A model generated the notes under the pieces. That model saw nothing but the letters and a program-made list of their open reading frames with translations, made no database searches and was not told where the DNA came from. A stretch of 64,000 nt of DNA, from the NCBI RefSeq assembly GCF_014358015.1, contig NZ_JACONV010000014.1:62001-126000 (forward strand), in the 5' to 3' direction. Positions 1-9,103 of the stretch are shown here, in pieces (the first letter of the stretch is position 1; every line of letters begins with the position of its first letter). The stretch comes from Pseudomonas triticifolii. GTDB lineage: Bacteria; Pseudomonadota; Gammaproteobacteria; Pseudomonadales; Pseudomonadaceae. Both the position numbers and the translations under genes were made by a program.

Positions 1-1678
1 GGCTGATCTTGGCGAACTCAGGAATGGTGGGCGGAATGCTGTTGCCCGGCAGTGGCTTGCCTTCACCGTTGTCGATGATCTTCTTGCCATTAACCCACAG
101 ACGCACTGCGCCGTCGGCACGAACCTTGAACACCTGCTCGCCGCTTTCGGTCGGGGTGATCTTGCCGGTGTAACGAATCGAGGTCGAAGAGGTGTCGCCG
201 TTGAGCGAACCTGCGGTCGAGCCTTTGCTGGTGTATGGGTCGGAGCCTGAGGTGTTGCTTTCGAACGGCAGGTCCTTGTCGTTGGCCCAGTCCAGGTCGA
301 CGTGTTTTTCAGTACGGGTCACAGCCGCGTCGCCAGACCAGTCGGCGTTGCTGAAGTACTCGACTTTCATGCCCTGCGTGTCTTTACCCGTCTGGTCAGT
401 GCTGCTCCAGGCCGTGGTGCTCGGGTCCAGCGACAGGCCATCGATGAACTCGACCTTGGTGTTGGGCGCCATCTGCTGCAGGCCGCTCAACTCGCTGATG
501 TAATGGCTGGCCATGACATTGGCGCTGCCGAAGCCGGTAGGTGGCGCGTATTTGGCCAGGTTGCCGACCACCGCGATGCGCTTGGCTTTTTGCTTGTCCA
601 GCGGCAGCAGGTTGTTTTGGTTCTTGAGCAGCACGATGCCTTCGCGGGCAGCGTTCAGTGCGACCTTGTTGCTGGTTGCGCTGTTCATGTTGTGCACGGT
701 CGACGGGGTTTTACTGTCGAACTTGTACAGATAGATCTGCTTGAGGATGCGACGAACCTTGTCGTCGATGGTCGCAGCGCTGAGCTCGCCGCTGTCCAGG
801 TAAGGCTTGAGCACCTTACTGTTCATCTGGTAGCCCATCATGTCCAGGTCGGTGCCAGCCTGAGCAGCGTTCAAGCCATGTACCACGGCGTTGTAGTCGC
901 TCTGCACGAAGCCCTTGTAGCCCCATTCCTTCTTCAGGATCTGGCGAATCAAGTGGTCACTTTCGCAAGCGAAGTCGCCGTTTACCTTCTGGAACGCACA
1001 CATCATCATCGCGACGTTGCCGTTCTTCGATGCGGACTCGAAGGCAGGCAGCGACATCTCACGCAGTACGCGTTCGCTCATGATCTGGTCGAGGTTGAAA
1101 CGGTTGCTTTCCTGGTCGTTGGCCGCGTAGTGCTTGGCGTTGGCCCACACACCGCGAGACTGGATACCATTGATCACGCCCGGTGCCAGGCTGGCGCCGA
1201 GAAACGGGTCTTCACCGGAGAGGTATTCGAACGCACGGCCGCCATAAGGCATGCGGTACAGATTGACGCCTGGACCTGTGACGAACTGGTAGCCGCCGAT
1301 GGCAGTGTCATAACCCAACGCTCGGCCCAGATCGATTGCGCGACGTGGGTTCCAGGTGGCTGCCAGGTTAGGGCCGGACGGATAGACCACGCCCTGTGCG
1401 TTGCCTTCGCTGGTGTAACGCACACCCACGCCACCGTCAGCGCCGTGGATCTGCGGAACGCCGTAGTTGGAAAGGGGTTTCACATCCCAGCCACCGGTAC
1501 CGCCGATGTAGGTCAGCTTCTCTTCCTGGGTCATCTTGTCCAGGGTTTTTTGTGCGGCTTTCTCAGCACGGTCTTCGCGTGCCTGCAGCGTGGAAGCATC
1601 AGCGGCATGGACCTGCGACACGGCCAGTGCCAGCAAGGCCAGTGCGGAATGTGCACCCATCATCTTTCGTTTGTTCAT
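1..1678 (-). CDS. GH3 family beta-glucosidase with PA14 domain, 5' part
   Basis: Periplasmic or secreted glycoside hydrolase of family 3, expected to release glucose from beta-glucosides or cello-oligosaccharides. The frame reads from an ATG at 1678, preceded by GGAGAG, and stays open to the left edge, so about 559 residues are visible and the C-terminus is missing. Residues 1-25 are a Sec signal peptide ending VHA. The GH3 barrel follows, with the KHYAANDQE segment and the nucleophile region QSDYNAV (Asp261). From about residue 430 a PA14-type beta domain (start KVEYFSNADWSG) is inserted in the second GH3 domain, an arrangement known from plant-pathogen beta-glucosidases. It diverges from the secretion operon on its right. 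The family call is firm; the substrate is inferred. Confidence 0.9.
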   Translation of the reverse strand, partial: MNKRKMMGAHSALALLALAVSQVHAADASTLQAREDRAEKAAQKTLDKMTQEEKLTYIGGTGGWDVKPLSNYGVPQIHGADGGVGVRYTSEGNAQGVVYPSGPNLAATWNPRRAIDLGRALGYDTAIGGYQFVTGPGVNLYRMPYGGRAFEYLSGEDPFLGASLAPGVINGIQSRGVWANAKHYAANDQESNRFNLDQIMSERVLREMSLPAFESASKNGNVAMMMCAFQKVNGDFACESDHLIRQILKKEWGYKGFVQSDYNAVVHGLNAAQAGTDLDMMGYQMNSKVLKPYLDSGELSAATIDDKVRRILKQIYLYKFDSKTPSTVHNMNSATSNKVALNAAREGIVLLKNQNNLLPLDKQKAKRIAVVGNLAKYAPPTGFGSANVMASHYISELSGLQQMAPNTKVEFIDGLSLDPSTTAWSSTDQTGKDTQGMKVEYFSNADWSGDAAVTRTEKHVDLDWANDKDLPFESNTSGSDPYTSKGSTAGSLNGDTSSTSIRYTGKITPTESGEQVFKVRADGAVRLWVNGKKIIDNGEGKPLPGNSIPPTIPEFAKIS

Positions 1679-2157
1679 ACGGCTCTCCAACGACTTTCTA
1701 ATTAAAAAAACTGCCGACACACAGGCACTCGATTGAGCGCGTGTCTGTTTTGTTTTATTCAGGCAACAGCTATCCGCTATCGCGTCTTATCCCGGTGTTA
1801 CGGGATGCGATTCAGGGATGTTTAAATAAGTTTCTACTGTTTTTTATTGTGGTTTTTATTACGAAGAGTGACATCAATGAGCTACTAGTTGATGGCACTT
1901 TGAATTCGCAAAGCGTTACAATTAAGTCGAAAATCGAGCGTGATTGTCAAATAAAAGCGTATTTTTCTTGATTTCGGTGTTTTTTCTTTACAATTTAGGA
2001 ACTCTTCTTAAACCTACTGGTCGATGGGTTTAAGATTTTTCAGGTGCGCACGTTGGCCTCGGATTTTCGAGGTGGTGGCAGTTGTTGGTTTTTCACTCGT
2101 GACCCCTATGGCCCTCTTTGTTGTGGGCTTATTATTTTATTCAGTGGAGTATTAGTT
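1679..2157. other. AT-rich intergenic region with a terminator-like hairpin
   Basis: This gap separates two divergent genes and is clearly more AT-rich than its surroundings, especially 1740-2040. A possible 76-codon frame at 1741-1971 has no ribosome binding site and resembles nothing I know. At 2007-2034 an 8-bp perfect inverted repeat (CTTAAACC/GGTTTAAG, 12-nt loop) is followed by ATTTTT, which looks like an intrinsic terminator on the + strand although no + strand gene lies upstream. The promoters of both flanking genes must lie here; I could not assign them. Confidence 0.4.
2007..2040 (+). terminator. Hairpin plus T-run, no upstream gene
   Basis: Perfect 8-bp stem at 2007-2014 and 2027-2034, followed by a T-run at 2036-2040. 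It would end a + strand transcript starting in the AT-rich gap, such as a small RNA, or could be incidental. Confidence 0.35.
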
Positions 2158-2367
2158 ATGAAGTTGTCCAGTATGGCAGCAGGCGTTATTGCGGGTCTGG
2201 CACTAAGCAGTGCTGTTTTTGCTGCCGAATCGACTGACGCCGATGCGACTTCCGGGACCAGTGATTCGACCGTCATGACCCAGACCACAGACGCCAAGGC
2301 AGCGCAGCAGCAGAAAACCGAAACCACAAAAGGTGGTCGCCCGCAGAACACTTCTCCTCAGAAGTAG
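2158..2367 (+). CDS. Small exported low-complexity protein
   Basis: A 69-residue protein that I do not recognise. The ATG at 2158 is chosen because GTGGAG lies just upstream and a signal peptide starts there: a short basic start, a hydrophobic stretch around residues 6-20, then a cleavage site near AVFAA. The mature part of about 46 residues is rich in Thr, Ser, Asp, Gln and Lys and has no Cys, so it is probably a disordered periplasmic or secreted peptide. It lies about 90 bases ahead of gspE on the same strand and may share its transcript. Its style resembles the two small exported proteins near 45 kb, without clear sequence identity. Confidence 0.6.
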   Translation: MKLSSMAAGVIAGLALSSAVFAAESTDADATSGTSDSTVMTQTTDAKAAQQQKTETTKGGRPQNTSPQK

Positions 2368-2395
2368 TCAAACCTGCCGTTTGATGCCTCTGACC

Positions 2396-2434
2396 ACGGC
2401 GCTCCCTGCTCTTTTTTAGGCAGGCGAGGGCCGT
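2396..2434. other. Stem-loop between the small exported gene and gspE
   Basis: Imperfect stem with arms ACGGC/GCCGT, CTC/GAG and CCTGC/GCAGG around a T-rich loop. No T-run follows, so termination is uncertain; it could attenuate read-through into the secretion operon. Confidence 0.3.
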
Positions 2435-2458
2435 GAATCTGTCCCTTCGATGCAGTAG

Positions 2459-4195
2459 ATGTCCTCGCCCATGTCTTCATTTCCCGTTGATGCCTCCCAA
2501 ATACTGATTCCCGATGCAGGTCAGGTGTGCGCCTGGCTGACGGAAAATGCGGGTCTCAAACTGCAGGATCTGGAGCGTGCACAACGCTTGCAGCAAGAGT
2601 CTGAAGGCACTGAACTGCTGGGTCTGCTGACGCGTCTGGGACTGGTATCCGAATTCGAGCTGGCGCGGGCCTGGGCCGCGCTGCTGCAAGCCCCTTTATT
2701 GATGGCCGACGCGCTGCCGCCGCTCCTGGATCCGCTGCCCCCCTTGACCGAACGCTTCATGCGTCACTATCAGGTGGTGCCAGTCAGTTGGAGTGAAGAG
2801 GGTGTGCAGGTGCTGAGCGCCAACCCTTCTGTGCTTTACCCGTTTCAGGCCATCGCATACGCCTGCGAAGTGCCTGTGCAGGTGGCGATCGGCCCTCGCA
2901 ACGAAGTGGAAACGCTGATCGAGCGCTATTACGGTCAGGGGCGTTCGGCCATGGGCACGTTGATCGAAAACCTTGACGACGAAGGCGGCTCGCTCGAAGA
3001 CATCGAGCACCTCAAGGACCTGGCGTCCGAGGCCCCGGTGATTCGTCTGGTCAACCTGATTCTGCAGCGCGCCGTCGAGCAGCGCGCATCCGACATTCAT
3101 ATCGAGCCGTTCGAAAGCCAGCTCAAGGTTCGTTACCGCATCGACGGGGTGCTGCACGAGGCCGAAGCGCCGCCGTCCAGTTCTTCGGCGGCGGTGATTT
3201 CCCGCGTGAAGATCATGGCCCGGCTGGACATCGCCGAGCGCCGCCTGCCACAGGACGGGCGGATCATGCTGCGAATCCAGGGCAAGGAACTGGACCTGCG
3301 GGTTTCTACCGTGCCGACCAGTTTTGGCGAGTCAGTGGTGATGCGTCTGCTGGACCGTCAGACCATTGATTTCGACTTTCCAAGCCTTGGGTTCGACGGC
3401 GAACGTCTGGATGATTTTCTCGACGTGCTCGAACGGCCGCACGGCATTCTGCTGGTCACCGGCCCTACCGGTTCCGGCAAGACCACCACGCTTTATACCG
3501 CACTGTCTCGGCTCAATACCGCCGAACGCAAGATCATCACCGTTGAAGACCCGGTGGAGTATCAGCTCGAAGGCATCAACCAGATTCAGGTCAAGCCTTC
3601 CATCGGCCTGGACTTCGCAGGTGCCTTGCGCTCCATCGTGCGCCAGGACCCGGACGTGATCATGATCGGTGAGATGCGCGACCTTGAAACCTGCCGCATC
3701 GCCATTCAGTCCTCGCTGACCGGTCACCTGGTACTGTCCACGCTGCACACCAACAGTGCCGCCGCGAGTATTACCCGTCTGCTGGACATGGGCGTGGAAA
3801 GCTACCTGATTGCCTCGACCGTCAACGGCATCCTGGCTCAGCGTCTGGTACGCCGTCTGGACCCCGAGACCCGCGAGGCCTTCGATGCGCCACCTGAGTT
3901 GATCGCTGAGCACGGCCTTGATCGGTTCACGGATGAGCGCCCGATCCGCCTCTATCGGCCGCGTGCGGATGCACCGGGCGCAGGTTATCGCGGGCGCAGT
4001 GCAATCACCGAATTGCTGGTCATGAATGAAGAGCTGCGCAGCCTGCTCATGCGTCATGCCGATGCGTCCACGCTGGAAGAGGCGGCCCGTCGCGGCGGCT
4101 TGCGAACCCTGCATGAAGAGGGGTTGCGTCAGGCAGTGGCCGGCGTCACGTCGCTTGAAGAAGTGCTGCGCGTTACCCGGGGCGAAGGCACGTGA
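2459..4195 (+). CDS. gspE: Type II secretion ATPase GspE
   Basis: Cytoplasmic hexameric ATPase that powers pseudopilus assembly in type II secretion. It has 578 residues, or 574 from a second ATG at 2471. The N-terminal part is the GspL-binding T2SSE_N domain. The ATPase core carries Walker A GPTGSGKTT (residues 335-343), the Asp-box-like segment IRQDPDVIMIGEMRD near 400 and the His-box LVLSTLHTNSA. The usual zinc-binding tetracysteine segment of GspE near the C-terminus is absent: the stretch from RRLDPETR to AGYRGR contains no Cys. It opens an operon in which nearly every gene overlaps the next. The call is firm because pseudopilins and secretin follow directly. Confidence 0.95.
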   Translation: MSSPMSSFPVDASQILIPDAGQVCAWLTENAGLKLQDLERAQRLQQESEGTELLGLLTRLGLVSEFELARAWAALLQAPLLMADALPPLLDPLPPLTERFMRHYQVVPVSWSEEGVQVLSANPSVLYPFQAIAYACEVPVQVAIGPRNEVETLIERYYGQGRSAMGTLIENLDDEGGSLEDIEHLKDLASEAPVIRLVNLILQRAVEQRASDIHIEPFESQLKVRYRIDGVLHEAEAPPSSSSAAVISRVKIMARLDIAERRLPQDGRIMLRIQGKELDLRVSTVPTSFGESVVMRLLDRQTIDFDFPSLGFDGERLDDFLDVLERPHGILLVTGPTGSGKTTTLYTALSRLNTAERKIITVEDPVEYQLEGINQIQVKPSIGLDFAGALRSIVRQDPDVIMIGEMRDLETCRIAIQSSLTGHLVLSTLHTNSAAASITRLLDMGVESYLIASTVNGILAQRLVRRLDPETREAFDAPPELIAEHGLDRFTDERPIRLYRPRADAPGAGYRGRSAITELLVMNEELRSLLMRHADASTLEEAARRGGLRTLHEEGLRQAVAGVTSLEEVLRVTRGEGT

Positions 4196-5394
4196 GCCTG
4201 TTCAAGTACCGCGCGCTCGACGCCCAGGGCGTTCAGCAGAACGGCACGCTGGAAGCTCGCGATCAGGACGCTGCCGTGGCGGCACTGCACAAGCGCGGCC
4301 TGATGGTCTTGCAGATCGACAGCGCCAGTCTGGGCGGGCTGCGACGGGCACTGGGCAGTGGTTTGCTCAACGGCGCAGCGCTGGTCAGTTTCACCCAGCA
4401 ACTGGCGACTTTGCTGGGAGCAGGGCAACCGTTGGAACGATCTCTTGGAATTCTGCTCAAACAGCCTGGACAACCGCAGACCAAGGCGCTGATCGAGCGC
4501 ATTCGCGAGCAGGTCAAGGCCGGTAAGCCGCTGTCGGTGGCGCTGGAAGAAGAGGGCAGCCAGTTTTCGCCGCTGTACATCAGCATGGTGCGTGCGGGAG
4601 AAGCCGGTGGCGCACTGGAAAGTACCTTGCGCCAGTTGAGCGATTACCTGGAGCGCAGCCAGTTGCTGCGCGGCGAGGTGATCAATGCGTTGATTTATCC
4701 TGCGTTTCTGGTGGTCGGCGTACTGGGCTCGCTGGCCCTGCTGCTGGCCTACGTAGTGCCGCAGTTCGTACCGATCTTCAAGGACCTCGGGGTGCCAATC
4801 CCGTTGATCACCGAGGTGATTCTGGACCTCGGACAATTTCTCGGTGATTACGGCCTGGCCGTATTCGCTGGCCTGATCGTAATGATCTGGGGGCTGGTCA
4901 TTGCCATGCGCGATCCACAGCGGCGCGAACGCCATGATCGGCGCGTGCTGGGTATTCGGGTCATCGGCCCGTTGCTGCAGCGCATCGAGGCGGCGCGTCT
5001 GACCCGCACGCTGGGCACGCTCTTGAGCAATGGCGTTGCCTTGTTGCAGGCACTGGTGATTGCCCGGCAGGTCTGTACCAACCGTGCGCTGCAAGCGCAG
5101 GTGGCGCAGGCCGCCGAGTCGGTCAAAGGCGGAGGCACATTGGCCAGTGCCTTTGGCGCGCAGCCGCTGCTACCGGATCTGGCCCTGCAAATGATCGAGG
5201 TCGGTGAACAGGCCGGCGAACTGGACAGCATGCTGCTCAAGGTGGCCGATGTCTTTGACGTCGAGGCCAAGCGCGGCATTGACCGCATGCTGGCAGCACT
5301 GGTCCCGGCACTGACTGTTGTGATGGCAGGCATGGTCGCGGTGATCATGCTGGCGATCATGCTTCCGCTGATGAGCCTGACCAGCAACATCTGA
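4192..5394 (+). CDS. gspF: Type II secretion inner-membrane platform protein GspF
   Basis: Polytopic platform protein that couples GspE to the pseudopilus. It has 400 residues with the typical duplicated T2SSF domain: an N-terminal cytoplasmic repeat containing FTQQLATLLGAGQPLE, membrane segments near 163-195 and 218-238, a second repeat with RTLGTLLSNGVALLQAL, and a C-terminal hydrophobic segment near 370-396. The start is a GTG in a GTGA overlap with the gspE stop, so translation is coupled. Confidence 0.95.
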   Translation: MSLFKYRALDAQGVQQNGTLEARDQDAAVAALHKRGLMVLQIDSASLGGLRRALGSGLLNGAALVSFTQQLATLLGAGQPLERSLGILLKQPGQPQTKALIERIREQVKAGKPLSVALEEEGSQFSPLYISMVRAGEAGGALESTLRQLSDYLERSQLLRGEVINALIYPAFLVVGVLGSLALLLAYVVPQFVPIFKDLGVPIPLITEVILDLGQFLGDYGLAVFAGLIVMIWGLVIAMRDPQRRERHDRRVLGIRVIGPLLQRIEAARLTRTLGTLLSNGVALLQALVIARQVCTNRALQAQVAQAAESVKGGGTLASAFGAQPLLPDLALQMIEVGEQAGELDSMLLKVADVFDVEAKRGIDRMLAALVPALTVVMAGMVAVIMLAIMLPLMSLTSNI

Positions 5395-5419
5395 ATCCAT
5401 GAACGAGGACACCATCCCG

Positions 5420-5851
5420 ATGAGTTTTAGCCGTACACGCTTCACCCTCGCGCGCCGACAAAGCGGCTTTACCTTGCTGGAAATGCTCGCGGTCATCGTG
5501 CTGCTGGGCATCGTGGCGACCATCGTTGTGCGCCAGGTGGGCGGCAACGTCGACAAGGGCAAATACGGTGCGGGCAAGGCGCAATTGGCGAGCCTGGGCA
5601 TGAAGATTGAAAGCTATGCGCTGGATGTCGGCTCGCCGCCCAAGACGCTGCAGCAATTAACCGACAAGCCTGGCAACGCCGCTGGCTGGAATGGCCCGTA
5701 CGCCAAGCCTTCGGACCTCAAGGATCCGTTCGGCCATGCATTCGGCTATCGCTTCCCGGGCCAGCATGGCAGCTTCGACCTGATTTTCTACGGTCAGGAT
5801 GGCCAGCCAGGTGGCGAAGGTTACAGCGCTGATCTGGGCAACTGGGAGTAA
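5420..5851 (+). CDS. gspG: Major pseudopilin GspG
   Basis: Major pseudopilin of the type II system. The ATG at 5420 is preferred over one at 5399 because GAGGA sits about 10 bases upstream of it. The protein has 143 residues: a short basic leader ending RRQSG, the prepilin peptidase site before Phe17, Glu at mature position 5, and a hydrophobic helix. The C-terminal part has the GspG pattern (YALDVGSPPKTLQQL, WNGPYAK, DPFGHAFGYRFPGQHG), including calcium-site-type Asp residues. No prepilin peptidase gene is in the operon, so a shared PilD elsewhere must process it. Confidence 0.95.
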   Translation: MSFSRTRFTLARRQSGFTLLEMLAVIVLLGIVATIVVRQVGGNVDKGKYGAGKAQLASLGMKIESYALDVGSPPKTLQQLTDKPGNAAGWNGPYAKPSDLKDPFGHAFGYRFPGQHGSFDLIFYGQDGQPGGEGYSADLGNWE

Positions 5852-5858
5852 TCCTCGA

Positions 5859-6293
5859 ATGAAAGCGCCTGTTGCAAGCCGTGGTTTTACCCTGATGGAA
5901 ATGCTGGTGGTGCTGGTGTTGATGAGCATCGCTGTCGGTCTGGTGGGGTTTGGTCTGCAACAGGGGTTGAGCGCTGCCAAGGAGCGTCGCGCGGTGGGTG
6001 ACATGGTCGAAGCCCTGCGCGCGACGCGGGTGCGCGCCATCGTGACCGGTCAGCCGGCACGGACCGAATTCGACTTGCGTCATCTGAGTTTCAAGGCGCC
6101 CGGCAAACGTAAGCAGCATTGGCCAGATAGCCTGCAGGTCACGATGCAGACCGCCTCGGATCTGGGGTCGGCAGTGGAGTTCTATCCCGACGGTGGTTCC
6201 AGCGGTGGCAACGTGCTGGTGGCCGATGGCGACAGACGCTGGCGGATCGACATTGGCTGGCTGACGGGCAGCGTCCAGGTCCGGTCGTTGTAA
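5859..6293 (+). CDS. gspH: Minor pseudopilin GspH
   Basis: Minor pseudopilin, 144 residues, beginning with a short leader ending in Gly9 before FTLMEM, with the conserved Glu at mature position 5. A hydrophobic helix and a GspH-type beta-rich globular part follow (DLRHLSF, VEFYPDGGSSGG, WRIDIGWLTG). It starts 7 bases after gspG and its TAA overlaps the gspI ATG. Placement and length fit GspH, which joins the pseudopilus tip complex. Confidence 0.88.
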   Translation: MKAPVASRGFTLMEMLVVLVLMSIAVGLVGFGLQQGLSAAKERRAVGDMVEALRATRVRAIVTGQPARTEFDLRHLSFKAPGKRKQHWPDSLQVTMQTASDLGSAVEFYPDGGSSGGNVLVADGDRRWRIDIGWLTGSVQVRSL

Positions 6294-6664
6294 TGAAACC
6301 CTCACAGTCGGGATTCACGCTGTTGGAGATGCTCGCCGCGCTGACGGTCATGGCCGTGTGCAGTGGCGTCTTGCTGGTCGCGTTCGGGCAGAGCGCGCGT
6401 TCGCTGCAACAGGTCTCGCGCAGCGACCGATTGAGCCTGGCGGCCCGCACCGTGTTCGATCAGGAAAGCAGCGGCGTGCTTGAAAGCGGTTCGCGACAAG
6501 GGCGGGTGGCCGGTATCGACTGGAATCTAGAGATCCGGCAGGTGTCGGGCAGCAACGATCAGAGCAGGCTGTTTCGCCTTGACCTGACACTGGAAGAACA
6601 CCAGCGCCGCGCGCAGTTCAGTACCTTGCGGCTGCGCGGTGCGGTGACCGGTGCCGGGTCTTGA
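6293..6664 (+). CDS. gspI: Minor pseudopilin GspI
   Basis: Minor pseudopilin, 123 residues, with leader MKPSQSG before FTLLEM and Glu at mature position 5. After the helix, the segment RQGRVAGIDWNLEIRQV resembles GspI. In the family, GspI initiates tip-complex assembly with GspJ and GspK. The start codon overlaps the gspH stop (TAATG) and the end overlaps gspJ (TGATG), so translational coupling is likely. Confidence 0.87.
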   Translation: MKPSQSGFTLLEMLAALTVMAVCSGVLLVAFGQSARSLQQVSRSDRLSLAARTVFDQESSGVLESGSRQGRVAGIDWNLEIRQVSGSNDQSRLFRLDLTLEEHQRRAQFSTLRLRGAVTGAGS

Positions 6665-7293
6665 TGGGCCGACAGCGCGGCTTCACCCTGCTCGAAGTCT
6701 TGCTGGTGATCACCCTTTTGGGCGTGCTGCTGGTGCTGGTTGCCGGTGCCTTGCTGGGTGCCAATCGGGCCGTGCTCAAGGCTGAGCGCTACACCGTGAG
6801 TCTGGATGAAACGCGTGCCGCACAGGCGTTCTTGCGTTCATCCATCAGTCAGGCGTTGCCGTTGGACACGTCCTCCGAGGATGACGCCAACAGCGGTTTT
6901 TTCGAAGGCTCTGCACAGCGTCTGCGCTTTGTTGCGACGTTGCCGGGGGAGTTGGGGGGTGGGATTCATGTGCATACCCTGGGACTGAGCGGTCCCGAGG
7001 GCAAGCGCGACTTGCAGGTTGAGTTCGCGCGGATAAAAACCTCGGCAAACGGCATTGCACTTGAACCGTGGGGCGACCCTCAGGTGTTGCTGCATAACGT
7101 TGAAACACTGACTTTCAGCTATCGCGGACTGAACCCCAAAGGCAAGCCGACCGGGTGGATGGCGCAGTGGCCCTGGCCGACGCGTCTGCCTGGCGCTGTG
7201 CGGATCGATGCACAGGTCAAGGGATCGATCCCTTGGGTCAGTGAAGTGGTGGCTCTGCGGCTGGATCTTTCCGGCGGGGCGGGCGGCCAATGA
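6664..7293 (+). CDS. gspJ: Minor pseudopilin GspJ
   Basis: Minor pseudopilin, 209 residues, with leader MGRQRG before FTLLEV and Glu at mature position 5. The larger globular domain contains LRFVATLPGELGGGIH and the late VETLTFSYRGL segment typical of GspJ. The ATG at 6664 overlaps the gspI stop; a TTG three bases earlier is less likely. It is expected to pair with GspI and GspK at the pseudopilus tip. Confidence 0.88.
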   Translation: MGRQRGFTLLEVLLVITLLGVLLVLVAGALLGANRAVLKAERYTVSLDETRAAQAFLRSSISQALPLDTSSEDDANSGFFEGSAQRLRFVATLPGELGGGIHVHTLGLSGPEGKRDLQVEFARIKTSANGIALEPWGDPQVLLHNVETLTFSYRGLNPKGKPTGWMAQWPWPTRLPGAVRIDAQVKGSIPWVSEVVALRLDLSGGAGGQ

Positions 7294-8024
7294 GTTGTGT
7301 TCACACGCGTCAGCAGGGCGTGGCGCTGTTGGTGGTGCTCTGGGTTCTGGCCCTGCTGAGCCTGCTGCTTGGCGGACTGGCCGGCTGGGTGCAACTGGAG
7401 AGTCGTCAGGCGCTCTGGCTGCGCCAGCACACCCAGGCACTGCTGGCCGCTGAAGGTGGCCTGAACATAGCGGTACAGGGTTTGCTTGATCCTGCGCAGC
7501 GCAAGCGCTGGGTAGCCGATGGGCGAGCGATTGGTCTGCGTTTCGATGACACGCAACTGCTGGTCAGCGTGCGCAGCGAGCGGGGCAAGCTGGACCTCAA
7601 CAGTGCGCCGGCCACTGATGTTGCCCGTTTGTTGCAGGCTTGCGGCGCGGGCAAAGGACAGGCCAGTGGCATCGCGCAGGCGCTGGAAGCGCAGCGCGAT
7701 AACGGTCAGTCACCGTTGCGGGTTGTTGAAGAGGTGCGTCAGCTGCCTGGCATGACCCAGGCGTTGTACGCCCGGCTGTTGCCGGAAGTGACTTTATGGA
7801 GCGGGCTGGACCGGCCCGATCCTGCGTTTGCATCGGCGCTGTTGCGTCGGGCGCTGAATTTGCCGAACCAGAGCGCGGTGGGGGCCGATGCCGGTGAGGT
7901 GCTGGCCATCGACAGCCGCGCAGAACGACCGGGCGGCGTTGTCGCCCTGTTACAGACCATTGTTTTATTGAGCCCATCGGAGGGAGGCGCACAGCCCTAT
8001 CGGGTATTGCGTTGGCAAGAATGA
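7290..8024 (+). CDS. gspK: Minor pseudopilin GspK, short form
   Basis: Tip pseudopilin, 244 residues, well below the roughly 300 or more residues usual for GspK. The leader ends QQG before VALLVVLWVLALLS, and mature position 5 is Val instead of Glu, as is normal for GspK, which caps the pseudopilus. The segment KLDLNSAPATDVARLL is the typical helix-hairpin region, and the late part contains EVLAIDSRAE. It overlaps gspJ by ATGA and gspL by ATGA. Confidence 0.87.
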   Translation: MSCVHTRQQGVALLVVLWVLALLSLLLGGLAGWVQLESRQALWLRQHTQALLAAEGGLNIAVQGLLDPAQRKRWVADGRAIGLRFDDTQLLVSVRSERGKLDLNSAPATDVARLLQACGAGKGQASGIAQALEAQRDNGQSPLRVVEEVRQLPGMTQALYARLLPEVTLWSGLDRPDPAFASALLRRALNLPNQSAVGADAGEVLAIDSRAERPGGVVALLQTIVLLSPSEGGAQPYRVLRWQE

Positions 8025-9103
8025 ATGCATCCGTTTCAGCACGTCTGGCACCGCTGATCGCGTTACGCGACCGGGTCGTCCAGCAATGGCGTGGCAGTCT
8101 GGGGCAACAGGCCTGGCAATGGTGGAGCGCAGAGTTGCGCGCCTGCCTGCCACCGCGTGTCCGCCAGTGGCTGGTGCGCGAGACGGTCGAGCAGATTCAT
8201 GCCTGGCCGCTGGTCGAACCGATTGCCGCAACCGGTGCCGACGCGCAAAAGATCCTGCTGCTGCCACCGTCTCTGGTGTTGGTGCAGACGTTGCAGTTGC
8301 CGGTAGCGGCAGCGCGCAGTCTGTCGACGGTGATCGGTTACGAGCTGGACCGCTTCACGCCATTCGATGCCGGGCAACTGTATTTCGTGGCTCGCCGGGA
8401 GAGTCGCAACGCCAGCTTCATTGACGTCACGCTGGTTGCAGTGTTGCGCAAACGGCTGGACGCCATTCTGGAAGAATGTGCCGCTCTGGGCTTGCGCCCC
8501 GATGCTGTCGATGTCGGCACACCCGGGCAGCGCATGGGGATCGATCTGCTGCCCGCGCCGTTGCGCCCACAGCAGTCGCGTTCAGGTCATCGCCTGCAAC
8601 GCTGGCTGCTGTGGATTTCCTTCGGCTTGCTGCTGGGTACCATGCTGCTGTGGCTCAACGACCGTCAACGATTGCTCGATGAGATGCAGGCCGAGGTCAA
8701 GGCACAGCGAGCGCAGGTCAGCGAGGTTCAGCACTTGCGCCAGCAATTGACCAACACACTCGGCGCGGCCAATTACCTGCTACGCCGCAAGGCCGCGCAG
8801 CCGCCGTTGTCGGCGCTGCTCAGCGAGCTGACCGCGTGCCTGCCTTCCGACACCTGGATCGAACACCTGGAAATCAACGACAGCGCCGAAGTCGCATTCG
8901 CCGGACAAAGTGCCAAGGCCAGTGCGCTGATTGCCCGCGTCAAGGACTGCCACAGTCTGGACAACGCTCAGTTTCAAGGCGTGATCCAGCCCGACAGCAA
9001 GACCGGCAAGGATCAGTATTCGTTGCGCGCGCACTTGCATCAAAGCCAGCCGCAGGACCCATCAGAACCGCAGGAGAACGCCGATGCGTCGTCCACTGAC
9101 TAG
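8021..9103 (+). CDS. gspL: Type II secretion assembly protein GspL
   Basis: Bitopic platform protein linking GspE to GspM. It has 360 residues from the ATG at 8021, which overlaps the gspK stop; a TTG at 8012 is possible but lacks support. The N-terminal half is a cytoplasmic actin-like fold (LLLPPSLVLVQTLQLP, GYELDRFTPFDAGQLYF). One membrane segment lies near residues 196-214. A coiled coil and a PilN/ferredoxin-like periplasmic part follow (LSELTACLPSDTWIEHLEI). Confidence 0.88.
   Translation: MNASVSARLAPLIALRDRVVQQWRGSLGQQAWQWWSAELRACLPPRVRQWLVRETVEQIHAWPLVEPIAATGADAQKILLLPPSLVLVQTLQLPVAAARSLSTVIGYELDRFTPFDAGQLYFVARRESRNASFIDVTLVAVLRKRLDAILEECAALGLRPDAVDVGTPGQRMGIDLLPAPLRPQQSRSGHRLQRWLLWISFGLLLGTMLLWLNDRQRLLDEMQAEVKAQRAQVSEVQHLRQQLTNTLGAANYLLRRKAAQPPLSALLSELTACLPSDTWIEHLEINDSAEVAFAGQSAKASALIARVKDCHSLDNAQFQGVIQPDSKTGKDQYSLRAHLHQSQPQDPSEPQENADASSTD

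Noticed and set aside
302..1705. 467-codon open frame on the + strand
   Set aside because: It lies antisense to the GH3 gene, whose motifs and signal peptide are clear. High G+C codon bias gives such open antisense frames.
1741..1971. 76-codon frame with a hydrophobic stretch
   Set aside because: GTG start without ribosome site, AT-rich noncoding-like composition; treated as intergenic.
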